43,331 nucleotides of DNA from QHXQ01 sp036389375 (GCA_036389375.1 DASVQA010000148.1:1-43331); one strand, 5' to 3'. Counted from the stretch's first letter, positions 1 through 8,910 are shown. Program-made: numbers and translations. Notes: a model not told the origin generated them from the letters alone.

Positions 1-337
1 CGAGCACGGTCTCCATCACGTGCGAGAACGAGCCGTGCCCTACGTCGTGCAGGAGCGCCGCCGCCCGCGCCGCCGCGCGATCCGCCTCCGCGATTTTGTA
101 GTGTTCGCCGAGCCGGTCGAGCACGCGCGTGATCAGATGAAGCACGCCTAAAGAATGTGTGAAGCGGGAATGTTCCGCGCCCTGATAGGTGTAGAGCGCA
201 AGCCCCAGTTGCTTGATGCGGCGCAGGCGTTGGAACTCCGGCGCATCGATCAGGTCGATCATCAAACGCCCCTCGCGCGTGTCAGTGCGCAGGCGAATGA
301 TGTTGTGGACGGGGTCGCGGTAGATGCGCTCACTCAC
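1..337 (-). CDS. HD-domain phosphohydrolase (5' part, cut by window edge)
   Basis: Only the first 112 codons are inside the window; the gene continues past base 1. Translating the minus strand from a GTG at 335-337 gives a protein beginning VSERIYRDPVHNIIRL. It then shows EHSRFTHSLGV (about residues 55-65) and ALLHDVGHGSFSHVME (about 94-109). The paired HSRFTHS and LLHDVGHG(S/P)FSH blocks are characteristic of the HD superfamily of metal-dependent phosphohydrolases related to SAMHD1 and YwfO, which act on nucleotides such as dNTPs. The histidines and the HD pair that bind metal are present. No good Shine-Dalgarno is visible, so the GTG start is chosen because it gives the conserved N-terminus (IYRDPVHN). 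It lies downstream of the TonB-receptor gene on the same strand, separated by a strong hairpin, so it is probably transcribed separately. The exact substrate cannot be inferred. Confidence 0.85.
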   Translation of the reverse strand, partial: MSERIYRDPVHNIIRLRTDTREGRLMIDLIDAPEFQRLRRIKQLGLALYTYQGAEHSRFTHSLGVLHLITRVLDRLGEHYKIAEADRAAARAAALLHDVGHGSFSHVMETVL

Positions 338-423
338 GCGAGCAAGTCTAGCATAGGAAAAGGGTAAGGGCTGAGGGCTGAATAAAAAGCAGTTCGTCTT
401 ATTCATCTCTCAGGCCTGAAAGA

Positions 424-460
424 GCACGGGCCGGAGTCTTCATCAGACTCCGGCCCGTGC
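424..460 (-). terminator. Strong 16-bp hairpin after the TonB-receptor gene
   Basis: A perfect 16-bp inverted repeat (arms 424-439 and 445-460) with a 5-nt loop lies 26 bases beyond the stop codon of the receptor gene. It is mostly G and C. No long T-run follows on the minus strand, only a short TCTTTC, so termination may need help or the hairpin may protect the mRNA 3' end. It separates the receptor from the HD gene. Confidence 0.7.
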
Positions 461-486
461 CGGTCAGCCTCAGCCGTGCGGTCTTG

Positions 487-3400
487 TTAGAACTGGAAGC
501 GCAGGGCGAACTGCATGACGCGCCCGGCGGTGGTGGTTTCGTTCAAACGCTTCTGCGTGGCGGTGAGTTTGCCGAAGTCCGAACTCGGCGCGCCGCCGAG
601 GAAGGGGTCTTGCGGCATGCCTGAACCTTGCCAGCTAGAGCCGTCGAAGCGTTGCGTGTTGGTTACGTTGTAAACCTCCCAGCGGAATTGTAGCGTCTTG
701 TCTTCCCACAGACTGAACGTCTTGTAGAGACCGGCATCGAGCGAGACGTAGCCGGGGCCGCGCAAGATGTTGCGGTCGCCGACTTCGCCCGCACGCGGGT
801 CGCGGAAGCTCTGGAAGACGGCGGTCGGATCGCTGAACAGGTTCGGTTCGCCGTTGACGTTCGCCGACGGCGACGCGTTGGCCGTGCGGACGCGCACCAT
901 GTTCGACTGCACGTTCCAGTTCGTCGCCCAGCGGTCGGCCTCAACCGGCTCGAAGGCGATCTCGCCGGAGTTCCAACGGAAGATGCCGGTCATCTGCCAG
1001 CCGCCGAGGATGCCGTTCGCCACCCTGTTCATCCCGTTGAAGAAGCGCCGCCCGCGCCCGATGGGCAGTTCCCAGAGCCAGTTGGCGTTGACGACGTGGC
1101 GAATGTCGAAATCGGAACTGGCGTAATTCTGATCGGGGTCGAGCGGGTTGACGATGAAGGCCGAGCCGTAAGCGCCCGACACTTGCAGACCCGACGCGTT
1201 GTCGAGCGAGTGGGCGAGCGTGTAGTTGAAGTCGAAGGTCAGACTGCGCCCCAGCCGCTCGCGCACGCTCAACTGCCCGGAGTGGTAGTTCGAGCGTGCG
1301 ATGGTCGAGAAGACGGAGAGCGCCGCGTACTGCGGGTGGAAGAACAGGTTGTTCGTGCGCGCAATCGGCATGTCGTCCCAGAGGGCCTGCGCGAAGGTGT
1401 AGTCGGTTGAGTTGCGCCCGCCGACCGACGGCAGCGCGAAGCGGCGGTAGGCGCTCTGCGTGGCCGTGCGCGTCGAGGTCGCCAGCCCCGGCAGCAGGTT
1501 CTCGAAGAACGGAATCGGCTGCACGGACGAGATCGGCACGCCCGCGTAGCGCAGGTCAATGAGCCGGTTGACGGCCTCGTACCACGTCATGCCCGATTGC
1601 GGGTCGCGGATGTTGTTGAGGTGCATCACGTCGCGCGACGCAAGCAGGTTGCGCGCGAAGCGGCCGACGTAAGACATTTCAACCGTGAGGCCGTGCCCGA
1701 ACTCGCGCCCGTAGGAGACGTTGACGTTGTGGTTGTAGGGCGTCGTCAGCGTATCGTCGAGCGATTGCTCGATGCGTTGATCCTCGTCGGCCGGCGTGGT
1801 CAACGGGAAGGTGAGCGAGGGCGCGATGTTGACGCCCTGCGCGGTCAGAAGCGGGCGCACGTTCGGGTTCAGGCTCGTGAGCAGGGGCCCGAGCCGGCTG
1901 CTGACGTTGAAGGTGTTGGCGGAGACGCCGGTGCTGGAATGGAAACCGAGCGTGGAGTTCAGGTCGAAGTTGACGGCCAGTTGGCTGCCGATGCGGTCGT
2001 AGATCAGGCGATAGCCGCCGCGTATGATCGACTTGCCGCGCCGACCCAACAGGCGACCGAGGAAGTTGTCGCCAAAGTCGGGCGACCACGCGACGGCGAC
2101 CGAGGGCGCGAAATTGTTCCAGTCCTGATCGTAATAGCCGCGTTTGTTGTTCGCCTTGCCGGCCAGATCGACCGTGATCAGCTCATTGAGCGGGACGCCG
2201 TTGTTGGCGCTCGCCACGCGGCGCGCGAAGAAGTCGCCGAGGCTCCGCGTCGGCGTCACCTGCACGCCGTTGGCTTCATAGACGGGCGTGGAGGTTGACC
2301 AGCGCAGCCCGTAGGTGAAGGTCAGGTTGGGCCGCCAGCGCCAGGAGTCTTGAATATAGGTTTCGTACTCCTGCGTCTTGAAGGTGCGGGCGATGCCCGT
2401 GCCGGTCGGCAGGAGCGCGCCGCTGCGGTCGTAGTTGGCGTCGGTGCTGAACTGCGAGAAGCGACCGATGATGGCGGTGAGCGCATCGCGCAGATCGGTC
2501 TGCGACTCGTCCGCTACGTCCGGGAAGATCGCTTCGCTACAGGTCTCTTCGTCAAAGAGCACCACGTCGCCGGAGCAGTCGTAGAACGACGGATTGGTGA
2601 TCGCGGTGTCGAAACTTGCGCCGAACGAGTTACGACTGTTGCTGATCAAACGCACGTTTGCGCCGACGCCGAAGGTGTGGTTGCCGTGAATGTAAGAGAT
2701 GTCGTCCACGAAATTGTGGACGGGCGTGGTGCGCGAGAGCGTGCGCGTGAAATCGAGTGGTTGGAAGATGAAACGGAAGCTGACGAAGTTCGTCTGCGCG
2801 TCCCCGCCGGAGGTGAACGAGGAGCGCGTCAAGCCGTAGTTGAAACGGTTGACCAGCTTATTCGAGATCGTCCACGTGTGCCCGACGGCGATGCCCTGCG
2901 GGTGATTCCAGAAGATCGGCGCGGGCGTGTCGGGGAAGCGCGGCGTCTGCGTCGCGTGATCCGACTGATAGCTGTAGCGCGCAAAGAGCGTCTGCCGGTT
3001 GGTCAGGTTGAAGTCGAACTTCGTGTGATAGACGTTCAGGCTCGACGGGCGCGGCGCGTTGAAGCGGAAGCCGGAGGTGTTCAGCCCGTCACCGACGGTC
3101 GTATCGTTCGCCGTGTAGCGCGCGGCGGCCGAGGCGAGCGTCGAGAGCGCAAACGGATTGATGCCGGGCGAGACGCCGTTCGTGGCCGTGTAGAGTTGAT
3201 TGATCCGCGTGACATTCAGGCAGGCCACGCCGGCCGGCGTGCCCGCCGGGCAACTCGGGTCGCTTGCGCCGCTCGCCGTGCGATAGCGCACGATGCCCTG
3301 CCCGAGCGTCGGCAGCGGCACTTCATGGACGACCGATTCGGCCGTCGCCTCGCGGAAGCCTTCGTAGGTGAAGAAGAAGAAGGCGCGATCTCGCTTGATG

Positions 3401-4302
3401 GGGCCGCCGATTGAGCCGCCGAAGTTGTTGCGGATCAACTGCGGGCGTTCGACGCCGGCCTTGTTGTTGAAGAAGTCGTTGGCGGTCGTTACCGTGTTGC
3501 GGTGAAACTCGTAGAGCGAGCCGTGATACTGGTTCGTGCCCGACTTGGTGACGAGCGACACCTGCGCGCCGGACGAGCGCCCCTGATCGGCGTTCGGGTT
3601 CGAGGTCGTGACGCGAAACTCTTGCAGCGAATCGGGCGTCGAGCGGATGACGCTGGCGAACGCCTCGTTCACGCCGCTGACGACGGAACTCTGCACGTCC
3701 AAGCCGCTCTGCTGCTCGTTTACGTCTACGCCGTCGAGCGTGACGTTCGATTGGTCGCTGCGCGCGCCGTTGACGTAGCCGTCCTTCGTGACGCCCGGCT
3801 GCAAGGAGAGCAAGCCGACCACGTTGCGCGCGTTCAAGGGCAGTTGCTCGACGCGGCGCTGCTCGATAGCGTTGCCGATGGATGCGTCAGTCGTGTTGAG
3901 CGGCGCTTCGGTCTGACTGGTAATCGTGACCGTCTCGTTTGCGCCGCCCACTTCGAGTTTCGCGTCCTGCGTAACGGGCGTGTCCACGAGTGCGGTCACG
4001 TTCTCGATGGCCACCTTCTTAAAGCCGGCGGCCTCGATCTCCAACTTGTACGTGCCGGGCGGGACGGCGGTAAACACGTAGCCGCCGTCTTCGCCCGTCA
4101 CCTGCGTGCGGGTGAAATTCTTCTCGGTGTTCGACAGCGTAACGGTTGCGCCCGCGACCAGATTACCCTGCGGGTCGGTCGCAGTGCCGCGCACCGAAGA
4201 TGTGCCGGTCTGCGCGAATGCACTACCGGCCAGCAGCAACGCAAACAGCAACGCGCCAAAGACGCAGGCGGCGCTGCCTCCGAGGAATGATAGTCTTCTC
4301 AT
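487..4302 (-). CDS. Oar-like TonB-dependent outer membrane receptor
   Basis: A 1271-aa outer membrane beta-barrel protein of the large TonB-receptor-like (Oar) type common in Acidobacteriota. It probably imports or binds oligomeric nutrients such as glycans or peptides; the ligand is unknown. Residues 1-30 are a signal peptide (MRRLSFLGG, hydrophobic core, AFA before Gln31). Residues about 36-115 are a carboxypeptidase-regulatory-like Ig fold (GTATDPQGNLVAGATVTLSN, then GTYKLEIEAAGFKK). A plug domain follows at about 120-240 (LPLNARNV, VTLDGVDVNEQQ, RSSGAQVSLVTKSGTNQYHG). The rest is the barrel, ending in the aromatic C-terminus FALRFQF that barrel assembly recognises. The start at 4302 is preferred over the in-frame Met nine codons upstream because GGAGG lies just before it. 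No TonB partner or SusD-like lipoprotein is adjacent. Confidence 0.92.
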   Translation of the reverse strand: MRRLSFLGGSAACVFGALLFALLLAGSAFAQTGTSSVRGTATDPQGNLVAGATVTLSNTEKNFTRTQVTGEDGGYVFTAVPPGTYKLEIEAAGFKKVAIENVTALVDTPVTQDAKLEVGGANETVTITSQTEAPLNTTDASIGNAIEQRRVEQLPLNARNVVGLLSLQPGVTKDGYVNGARSDQSNVTLDGVDVNEQQSGLDVQSSVVSGVNEAFASVIRSTPDSLQEFRVTTSNPNADQGRSSGAQVSLVTKSGTNQYHGSLYEFHRNTVTTANDFFNNKAGVERPQLIRNNFGGSIGGPIKRDRAFFFFTYEGFREATAESVVHEVPLPTLGQGIVRYRTASGASDPSCPAGTPAGVACLNVTRINQLYTATNGVSPGINPFALSTLASAAARYTANDTTVGDGLNTSGFRFNAPRPSSLNVYHTKFDFNLTNRQTLFARYSYQSDHATQTPRFPDTPAPIFWNHPQGIAVGHTWTISNKLVNRFNYGLTRSSFTSGGDAQTNFVSFRFIFQPLDFTRTLSRTTPVHNFVDDISYIHGNHTFGVGANVRLISNSRNSFGASFDTAITNPSFYDCSGDVVLFDEETCSEAIFPDVADESQTDLRDALTAIIGRFSQFSTDANYDRSGALLPTGTGIARTFKTQEYETYIQDSWRWRPNLTFTYGLRWSTSTPVYEANGVQVTPTRSLGDFFARRVASANNGVPLNELITVDLAGKANNKRGYYDQDWNNFAPSVAVAWSPDFGDNFLGRLLGRRGKSIIRGGYRLIYDRIGSQLAVNFDLNSTLGFHSSTGVSANTFNVSSRLGPLLTSLNPNVRPLLTAQGVNIAPSLTFPLTTPADEDQRIEQSLDDTLTTPYNHNVNVSYGREFGHGLTVEMSYVGRFARNLLASRDVMHLNNIRDPQSGMTWYEAVNRLIDLRYAGVPISSVQPIPFFENLLPGLATSTRTATQSAYRRFALPSVGGRNSTDYTFAQALWDDMPIARTNNLFFHPQYAALSVFSTIARSNYHSGQLSVRERLGRSLTFDFNYTLAHSLDNASGLQVSGAYGSAFIVNPLDPDQNYASSDFDIRHVVNANWLWELPIGRGRRFFNGMNRVANGILGGWQMTGIFRWNSGEIAFEPVEADRWATNWNVQSNMVRVRTANASPSANVNGEPNLFSDPTAVFQSFRDPRAGEVGDRNILRGPGYVSLDAGLYKTFSLWEDKTLQFRWEVYNVTNTQRFDGSSWQGSGMPQDPFLGGAPSSDFGKLTATQKRLNETTTAGRVMQFALRFQF

Positions 4303-4715
4303 TGGGCCTCCGAATCTGGTTTGTGCCACCCGCTCGTCGTCGCCGCCGAGCGCGGTTTAAGTCTGTGCGGAAGGTGGGCCGGTCGGCAGGTGCGGCGCGC
4401 ACGGGCGCGACCGGAAACTAACCGTGCTAACAAACCTTTGAATCGTAATGGCGAGCCGGCTTCAGGCGGAACTGCTTGTCGGATTCAGAGCAACCGCGAC
4501 TGTGGATGCAGCCGGTTCGCAATGGACATGCTCAAGACAGTTAAAGAATTCAGGCAACGTGCGTTCCGCAGGCTGCGCGCCTCAGTGGCGACGCAGGCGC
4601 ATGTATTCGGCGGAAAAATTCAGGTTGGTTGATAGTCCCGCGCGCCCGTCCGGCCGCAGAGCCTACGAAAAACTAAAGGCTACCGTCCAAAAAAATGAAT
4701 GACCGCGCGTGGTGC
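4303..4715. other. Intergenic region between ribA and the receptor gene
   Basis: This 413-base stretch lies between two minus-strand genes and should hold the promoter of the receptor gene. Apart from the GGAGG ribosome-binding site near 4307-4311 I found no convincing promoter, riboswitch or RNA. A run of seven A residues (a T-run on the minus strand) and a weak 5-bp stem occur just after ribA (about 4665-4695), which is not enough to call a terminator. Small ORFs here have no family resemblance. Confidence 0.4.
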
Positions 4716-5369
4716 TTATTCGACCGAGTCGAGCAGATGACCGAGCTTCTGCTTCTTCGTGCGCAGGTAATGCACGGCCGCATGCGGCGGCTCAACTTCG
4801 ACCGGCACGCGCTCGACCACTTGCAAGCCGGCCTCTTTCAGTGCGCGCAGCTTCAACGGATTGTTCGACATCACGCGCACCTTGCATAAGCCGAGATCGA
4901 ATAACACTTCCGCGCACTGGCGGTATTCGCGCAGGTCAACGGCGAAGCCTAAACGCTCGTTCGCCTCGACCGTGTCCGCGCCCTCGTCCTGCAAGGCATA
5001 GGCGCGAATCTTGTTGATGATGCCGATGCCGCGCCCCTCTTGCAGTTGATAGACGATTGCGCCGCGCCCCTCGTGTTCGATCAGTTCGAGCGCCTTGTGC
5101 AATTGCTGGCCGCAGTCGCACTTCAGCGAGCCGAACACGTCGCCCGTCAGGCATTGCGAGTGAATCCGTACGAGCGTGGGCACGCCCGCTGCCATCTCGC
5201 CTTTGAAGATGACGACGAACTCTTCGTCGCTGTCGGTCGAACGATAACCGCCGATCTGAAACTCGCCATAGGCGGTTGGCAAACGCGCCACCGACACGCG
5301 CTCGACCGACAACTTGTGCGGGGCCCAAGGGCACTCCGCCTCGACCAGCGTTCCTGCGTTCTCCGCCAT
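4716..5369 (-). CDS. ribA: GTP cyclohydrolase II
   Basis: RibA opens the imidazole ring of GTP and removes pyrophosphate, giving the first pyrimidine intermediate of riboflavin synthesis (cytoplasm). The 217-aa protein carries the zinc site typical of the family: RIHSQCLTGDVFGSLKCDCG, with Cys73, Cys84 and Cys86 in the C-x10-C-x-C spacing. It also has the substrate-binding stretch YQLQEGRGIGIINKIRAYALQD and the later DTVEAN..LGF..DLREY motif. Length matches stand-alone RibA enzymes; there is no fused RibB domain. A GTG four codons upstream (5381) could also start it. The ATG at 5369 is preferred because GGGAG lies about 11 bases before it. The other riboflavin genes are not nearby, so it is a single-gene unit. 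Confidence 0.95.
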   Translation of the reverse strand: MAENAGTLVEAECPWAPHKLSVERVSVARLPTAYGEFQIGGYRSTDSDEEFVVIFKGEMAAGVPTLVRIHSQCLTGDVFGSLKCDCGQQLHKALELIEHEGRGAIVYQLQEGRGIGIINKIRAYALQDEGADTVEANERLGFAVDLREYRQCAEVLFDLGLCKVRVMSNNPLKLRALKEAGLQVVERVPVEVEPPHAAVHYLRTKKQKLGHLLDSVE

Positions 5370-5440
5370 AGTCAAAATCACTCCCGCCGTTCTCGCCTAC
5401 AGATGAACAACTAACCTGCTGTTTATTTAAGCTGCCGCGA

Positions 5441-5470
5441 ATTATAGAAGCAAGACGCAACGGGCGACAA
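5441..5470 (-). promoter_or_regulatory. Candidate sigma-70 promoter of ribA
   Basis: On the minus strand, TTGTCG (5465-5470) is followed after 18 bases by a perfect TATAAT (5441-5446). Transcription would begin near 5434, giving a leader of about 65 bases, too short for an FMN riboswitch. Confidence 0.55.
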
Positions 5471-5583
5471 GCACGCACGCCCGCGCCGGCCCACGCTTCA
5501 GACCCGCACGCGGCGGACGGTTTTTCTTCCCTCGCGGTACATGGGCGCGTTAAGATAGGCGCGCCCGCAACCCCCGGACAGTG

Positions 5584-6573
5584 ATGACTGACGATAATAC
5601 GCGCACAACTCTTTCAGAGGACAGACCGCTGCCGGCCCACGAGCGCCGGCCCGCGCTCGTCTTTCTACGCGGCGAACTGTTGGCCGCGCCCATCCCGCTC
5701 GAACGCGACGAGATTACGCTCGGGCGCGCGCTCGAAGCCGACATACGCATCAACGACCCGCGCGCCTCGCGCGTGCATGCGCGCATCAGCGCCATCAACG
5801 AGCCGGGCGCACCGCCCGTCTATCGCATCAGCGATCTCAATTCCACCAACGGCACGCTCCTCAATGGTCGCCCCGTCAACGAAGCGACGCTCCACGACGG
5901 CGACAAACTGACCATCGGCGAGCACCTGCTCCGCTTCGAGCTACTCGACGACGTGGATCGAGAATATCAACGCCAGATTTATCGCCTGCTCGCGCACGAC
6001 GAACTGACGGGGTTGCTCACCAGCAAGTCCTTCTTCTCCGAACTGCGCCGCGAAGCGGGGCGCGCGGAAGCCGACGGCCGCCCCTTCTGCGTCCTGATGA
6101 TGGACTTGGATCACTTCAAACAGGTCAACGACACTTACGGCCATCTCGTCGGCAGTCAGACGCTCGAAGAGATCGGCGGGCTGATCACGCGCGCGCTCAG
6201 GGCGGGCGACGTGGCCGCGCGCTTCGGCGGTGAAGAGTTCGCCGCATTCCTCTTGGACGCTGACGCGGCGCAGGCGCTCGTCGCCGCCGAGCGCGTGCGC
6301 GCGACCGTCGAGGCGCACACGTTCGCCGCCGTCCGGCGCGGCGCGAGCGCGGACGAGTCGGCCGGTTTCCACATCACCATCAGCGTCGGCGTCGCCTCGT
6401 ACCCGCAGGACGCGCGCGACCCGATTGAGCTAATCGAACTGGCCGACACGGCGCTCTATCGCGCCAAGCAGACGGGGCGCAACCGCGTCGTCGCATACGC
6501 GCCCACGCCCGACGGCGCACCCGCCCGCTCCGTGCCCGCGCGCAACGTGCTGCGCGAAGCGCCGCCGCAATAA
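5584..6573 (+). CDS. FHA-GGDEF diguanylate cyclase
   Basis: A soluble protein of about 329 aa that should make the second messenger c-di-GMP from two GTP. Residues about 25-120 form an FHA domain, a phosphothreonine-binding module, with the conserved LGR, SRVHARI and NSTNGTLLNG elements. Residues about 150-315 are a GGDEF domain: DELTGLLTSKSF, MMDLDHFKQVNDTYGH, the active-site signature GGEEF at about 215-219, and ADTALYRAKQTGRN near the end. An RxxD inhibitory site (RAGD) lies exactly five residues before GGEEF, so product feedback inhibition is expected. The FHA domain suggests that a Ser/Thr kinase recruits or switches the enzyme, but no kinase is in the window. The start could be the GTG at 5581 or the ATG at 5584; neither has a clear ribosome-binding site. 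Confidence 0.92.
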   Translation: MTDDNTRTTLSEDRPLPAHERRPALVFLRGELLAAPIPLERDEITLGRALEADIRINDPRASRVHARISAINEPGAPPVYRISDLNSTNGTLLNGRPVNEATLHDGDKLTIGEHLLRFELLDDVDREYQRQIYRLLAHDELTGLLTSKSFFSELRREAGRAEADGRPFCVLMMDLDHFKQVNDTYGHLVGSQTLEEIGGLITRALRAGDVAARFGGEEFAAFLLDADAAQALVAAERVRATVEAHTFAAVRRGASADESAGFHITISVGVASYPQDARDPIELIELADTALYRAKQTGRNRVVAYAPTPDGAPARSVPARNVLREAPPQ

Positions 6574-6590
6574 GGCCCGATTGATCAGGC

Positions 6591-6618
6591 TTGCGCGCAC
6601 ACGGTTTTCTGTTATCAT
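6591..6618 (+). promoter_or_regulatory. Candidate sigma-70 promoter of the exported-protein cluster
   Basis: TTGCGC (6591-6596), a 16-base spacer and TATCAT (6613-6618) lie upstream of the gene starting at 6712. The match is moderate. It would give a leader of about 85 bases. Confidence 0.4.
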
Positions 6619-6711
6619 GCGGCCGTTCCCAAAGCCCCTTTATTAAGTCTTACCCCTATCATTGCTCGCCGGAATTTTGCGCCGGGCGCGCATCGAGCCT
6701 TGTGAGGTCTG

Positions 6712-7347
6712 ATGGCTAGCTTAAGCGAGTCGAAGCGTTGTCGTGTCGGCGCACGTTGCGCGCTGCTGCTGTTGTCGGTGCTGCTGACGGGCGCAAGCAT
6801 CTCCGCGCAGCGCAGACCAGCACCGCGCCCGGCCGTGACCCCCACGCCCGCACAGGCTAACGACGCGCCGCCCGCCGCGCAGGCTATCAATCCGGACACC
6901 GCCGATCTATCCATCACGGCGACCGTCACGGCGCGCGAGCTAAAATTCGATGAAGTGCCGAACGCGTCCGTAGAGTTTACCGGTCAGCCCCGACGCACGA
7001 CCGTGTGGGACGCCGTGCGCCACAATCTGCCGCGCCCCGTCCAGCCCGGCGTGACCTACCGCGACATCGGCATCCAACTCGTCATCACCAGCGTCTTCGC
7101 AGACATTGACCGCATCGTCGCCGAAGCCCTCGGCGAAGTGCCGCGTACCGACGACACTCCGACGACCGACACGCCGCCGCTGCCGGACAACGCGCCCCCA
7201 CCGCTGCAATCAGCGGGCACGAAAGACCACGCGCCGGCGCAGGCTGCGTTAGCGCAAACTGCTGCGCCGCCCCGTGCCACAGCCGCCACACACAACACGT
7301 CCCCTGCTCGCAACGCGCACGGGCGCAGAGCCGGGAGACCCAGATGA
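6712..7347 (+). CDS. Exported protein of unknown function
   Basis: I do not recognise a family. The 211-aa product has a signal peptide (residues 1-33: Arg/Lys-containing start, LLLLSVLLTGA core, ISAQ before the cleavage). An Ala/Pro-rich linker follows, then one folded-looking block at about 65-145 containing ARELKFDEVPNASVEFTG, TVWDAVRHNLPRPV and IGIQLVITSVFADIDRIVAEAL. The tail is disordered, rich in Pro, Thr and Ala, and ends in a basic stretch. A GTGAGG element sits just before the ATG. Its stop overlaps the start of the next gene (ATGA), so the two are translationally coupled. The shared design with the next two genes (signal peptide, Pro-rich linker, short core) suggests that they work together in the periplasm or on the cell surface. 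Confidence 0.75.
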   Translation: MASLSESKRCRVGARCALLLLSVLLTGASISAQRRPAPRPAVTPTPAQANDAPPAAQAINPDTADLSITATVTARELKFDEVPNASVEFTGQPRRTTVWDAVRHNLPRPVQPGVTYRDIGIQLVITSVFADIDRIVAEALGEVPRTDDTPTTDTPPLPDNAPPPLQSAGTKDHAPAQAALAQTAAPPRATAATHNTSPARNAHGRRAGRPR

Positions 7348-7769
7348 AGCAAATCCAGCAGTTCGCCTGCGTATGCATCTTGCTGCTCGGTTTGCCGGGC
7401 CTCTGCGCCGCGCAGACGCGCCCGCGCACGGCGACCGTGCCGCCGCAGCCGTCGCCGCAGTTGCCAACGTCGCCCGCCGCGAACGCGCAGCCGCAGACCA
7501 ACGTGCAAGAGGATTTCGATCTGAACATAGAGCAGCGGCGCATCACCGAGCAGGACTTCTTCGCATCCACCTCCGTCTCGGCGGGCGACGAACAGGCGCG
7601 CGGCCTGCGGCTGCTCGTCGGCGTCGCCGTTGGCGCGCAACAGATCGACGTGCTGCTCAGAAACGTGCGCGGCCACGTGCGCTTTCACGCCTCGCTCGAC
7701 CCGCTCTTGCGGGTCATTGACGCACGGCGCACCTCGCCGCCGCCGCTCGTGGGCAACCCCGTGCCCTGA
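7344..7769 (+). CDS. Small exported protein of unknown function
   Basis: The product is 141 aa. Residues 1-23 are a clear signal peptide (MKQIQQFACVC, hydrophobic core, LCAAQ). A Pro/Gln/Thr-rich linker runs to about residue 55, and a core occupies 85-130 (RGLRLLVGVAVGAQQIDVLL, NVRGHVRFHASLDPLLRVID). This core resembles, weakly, the core of the protein encoded at 7888: both show a Leu-rich beta strand, a GVR/NVRG step and a LD..L.VID ending. They may be diverged copies. GGGAG precedes the ATG, which overlaps the previous stop. It has no known family that I can name and no catalytic motif is visible. Confidence 0.75.
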   Translation: MKQIQQFACVCILLLGLPGLCAAQTRPRTATVPPQPSPQLPTSPAANAQPQTNVQEDFDLNIEQRRITEQDFFASTSVSAGDEQARGLRLLVGVAVGAQQIDVLLRNVRGHVRFHASLDPLLRVIDARRTSPPPLVGNPVP

Positions 7770-7887
7770 AGTTGATTTTAGCGCTCTCCCCTAAATTGCA
7801 GTGCGATGGAGAAGGTGTCAGCACCCGACCTTGCCGTTGGCAAGCTGACTAAGTTTTCATCAAACTTTTCACCTGAGGAGAAAGCCC

Positions 7888-8910
7888 GTGAACAATCTCT
7901 TAGCCAAGGCCGCGCTGCTGGCGCTCGTGCTCTCGTGCGCCACGCAAACAAGCGCGCAGCGCCAGCCGACCGCGCCAGAGCCGGCCGCCACGCCGGCCAC
8001 GAACACGACGACGCGCGGCTCTGACGATGCCTCGATCACAACCAGCACCACCGAAGGTCTGCCCGACCTCACGGCGCGGCGTACCGCGCAGCAACAACCG
8101 ACGCCGCGCCCTTCGCCCTCGCCCATCACGCCCGTGCGCCCGCTCTCGCAAGAGGACATACGTCGCCAGCAGGAGGCGAGCGCGCGCCGCCGGCAGGAAG
8201 CCGCCAGCGGCGACCCGGACGTGCTGCTCGACGTGCCGAACCTCTCGGTTGACGAGATCAGTCTCGAAGTTGAAAACCTGCGCGCGCACGTCGCGCTCGA
8301 TGCGCGCCTCGCCAACCTGTTGCAGTTGACGGCAGGCGCAGACGCCGGGATAGACAAAGTTAAGTTGACCATCAAGGGCGTGCGCGCCGAAGTGTTGTTG
8401 AAGGTGCGGCTCGACAATGTGGCCGCGATCATTGACCGGACGCTCACGACGATTGACCGCAACCCGCCAATCCTCGAACGATTGTTGACGACGGTTGATA
8501 ACACGGTCGGCACGGTTGGCGGCGTCGCCAACACGGCGTTGCAGCCGGGCGGTGTGGCGAGTCAGGCGGTCGGCACGCTGGGGCAGACCTTAAACAACGT
8601 GACGCAGCCCGGCGGCCTGCTCAGCCAGACTGTCAACACGCTGGGGCAGACCTTGCAGCGCACCGTTGACCGCACGGGCAACATCGTCGAGCGCACGCTC
8701 GACAGCACGGGGCGCGTCGTCTCGCAACAAACGGTCGGTAGCGTCCTAGACCTGACACGCATCAGCGAGACGACTGGCGCAAGCGGGCAACTCATCCGGC
8801 GCGTCCGCGACACGACCGGCGCGGTCATCGAGTTGACGCTCGACACCGCCGGCCGGGTCGTCAGTTCCCGCGTCATCAGTCAGGCCACGGGCACGACGCC
8901 GAGACAATAG
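7888..8910 (+). CDS. Exported protein with LRAHV/LKVRLDNV repeat-like core
   Basis: The product is 340 aa and starts at GTG with GAGGAG about 8 bases upstream. A signal peptide (residues 1-24) is followed by a Pro/Thr/Ala-rich linker. A core at about 115-195 contains VDEISLEVENLRAHVAL, LLQLTAGADAGIDKVKLTI and GVRAEVLLKVRLDNVAAIID. I recall similar cores in uncharacterised proteins of several phyla, but I cannot assign a function. The C-terminal 140 residues are low-complexity and periodic: GGVASQAVGTLGQTLNN is echoed by GGLLSQTVNTLGQTLQR, and VDRTGNIVERTLDSTGRVVSQ by RDTTGAVIELTLDTAGRVVSS. These look like short beta-strand repeats of a surface or matrix protein. It ends a three-gene cluster and is followed by a terminator-like structure. 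Confidence 0.78.
   Translation: MNNLLAKAALLALVLSCATQTSAQRQPTAPEPAATPATNTTTRGSDDASITTSTTEGLPDLTARRTAQQQPTPRPSPSPITPVRPLSQEDIRRQQEASARRRQEAASGDPDVLLDVPNLSVDEISLEVENLRAHVALDARLANLLQLTAGADAGIDKVKLTIKGVRAEVLLKVRLDNVAAIIDRTLTTIDRNPPILERLLTTVDNTVGTVGGVANTALQPGGVASQAVGTLGQTLNNVTQPGGLLSQTVNTLGQTLQRTVDRTGNIVERTLDSTGRVVSQQTVGSVLDLTRISETTGASGQLIRRVRDTTGAVIELTLDTAGRVVSSRVISQATGTTPRQ

Noticed and set aside
2350..3414. 354-aa plus-strand ORF
   Set aside because: It is antisense to the TonB-receptor gene and has a Val/Arg/Asp-rich shadow composition.
4446..4715. Possible cobalamin-type riboswitch upstream of the TonB receptor
   Set aside because: The conserved box sequences are not present on either strand.
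7832..7860. Hairpin with CTTGCC/GGCAAG arms followed by a short T-run
   Set aside because: Six base pairs with a 3-nt loop and a distant TTTT is too weak to call a terminator between the second and third exported-protein genes.
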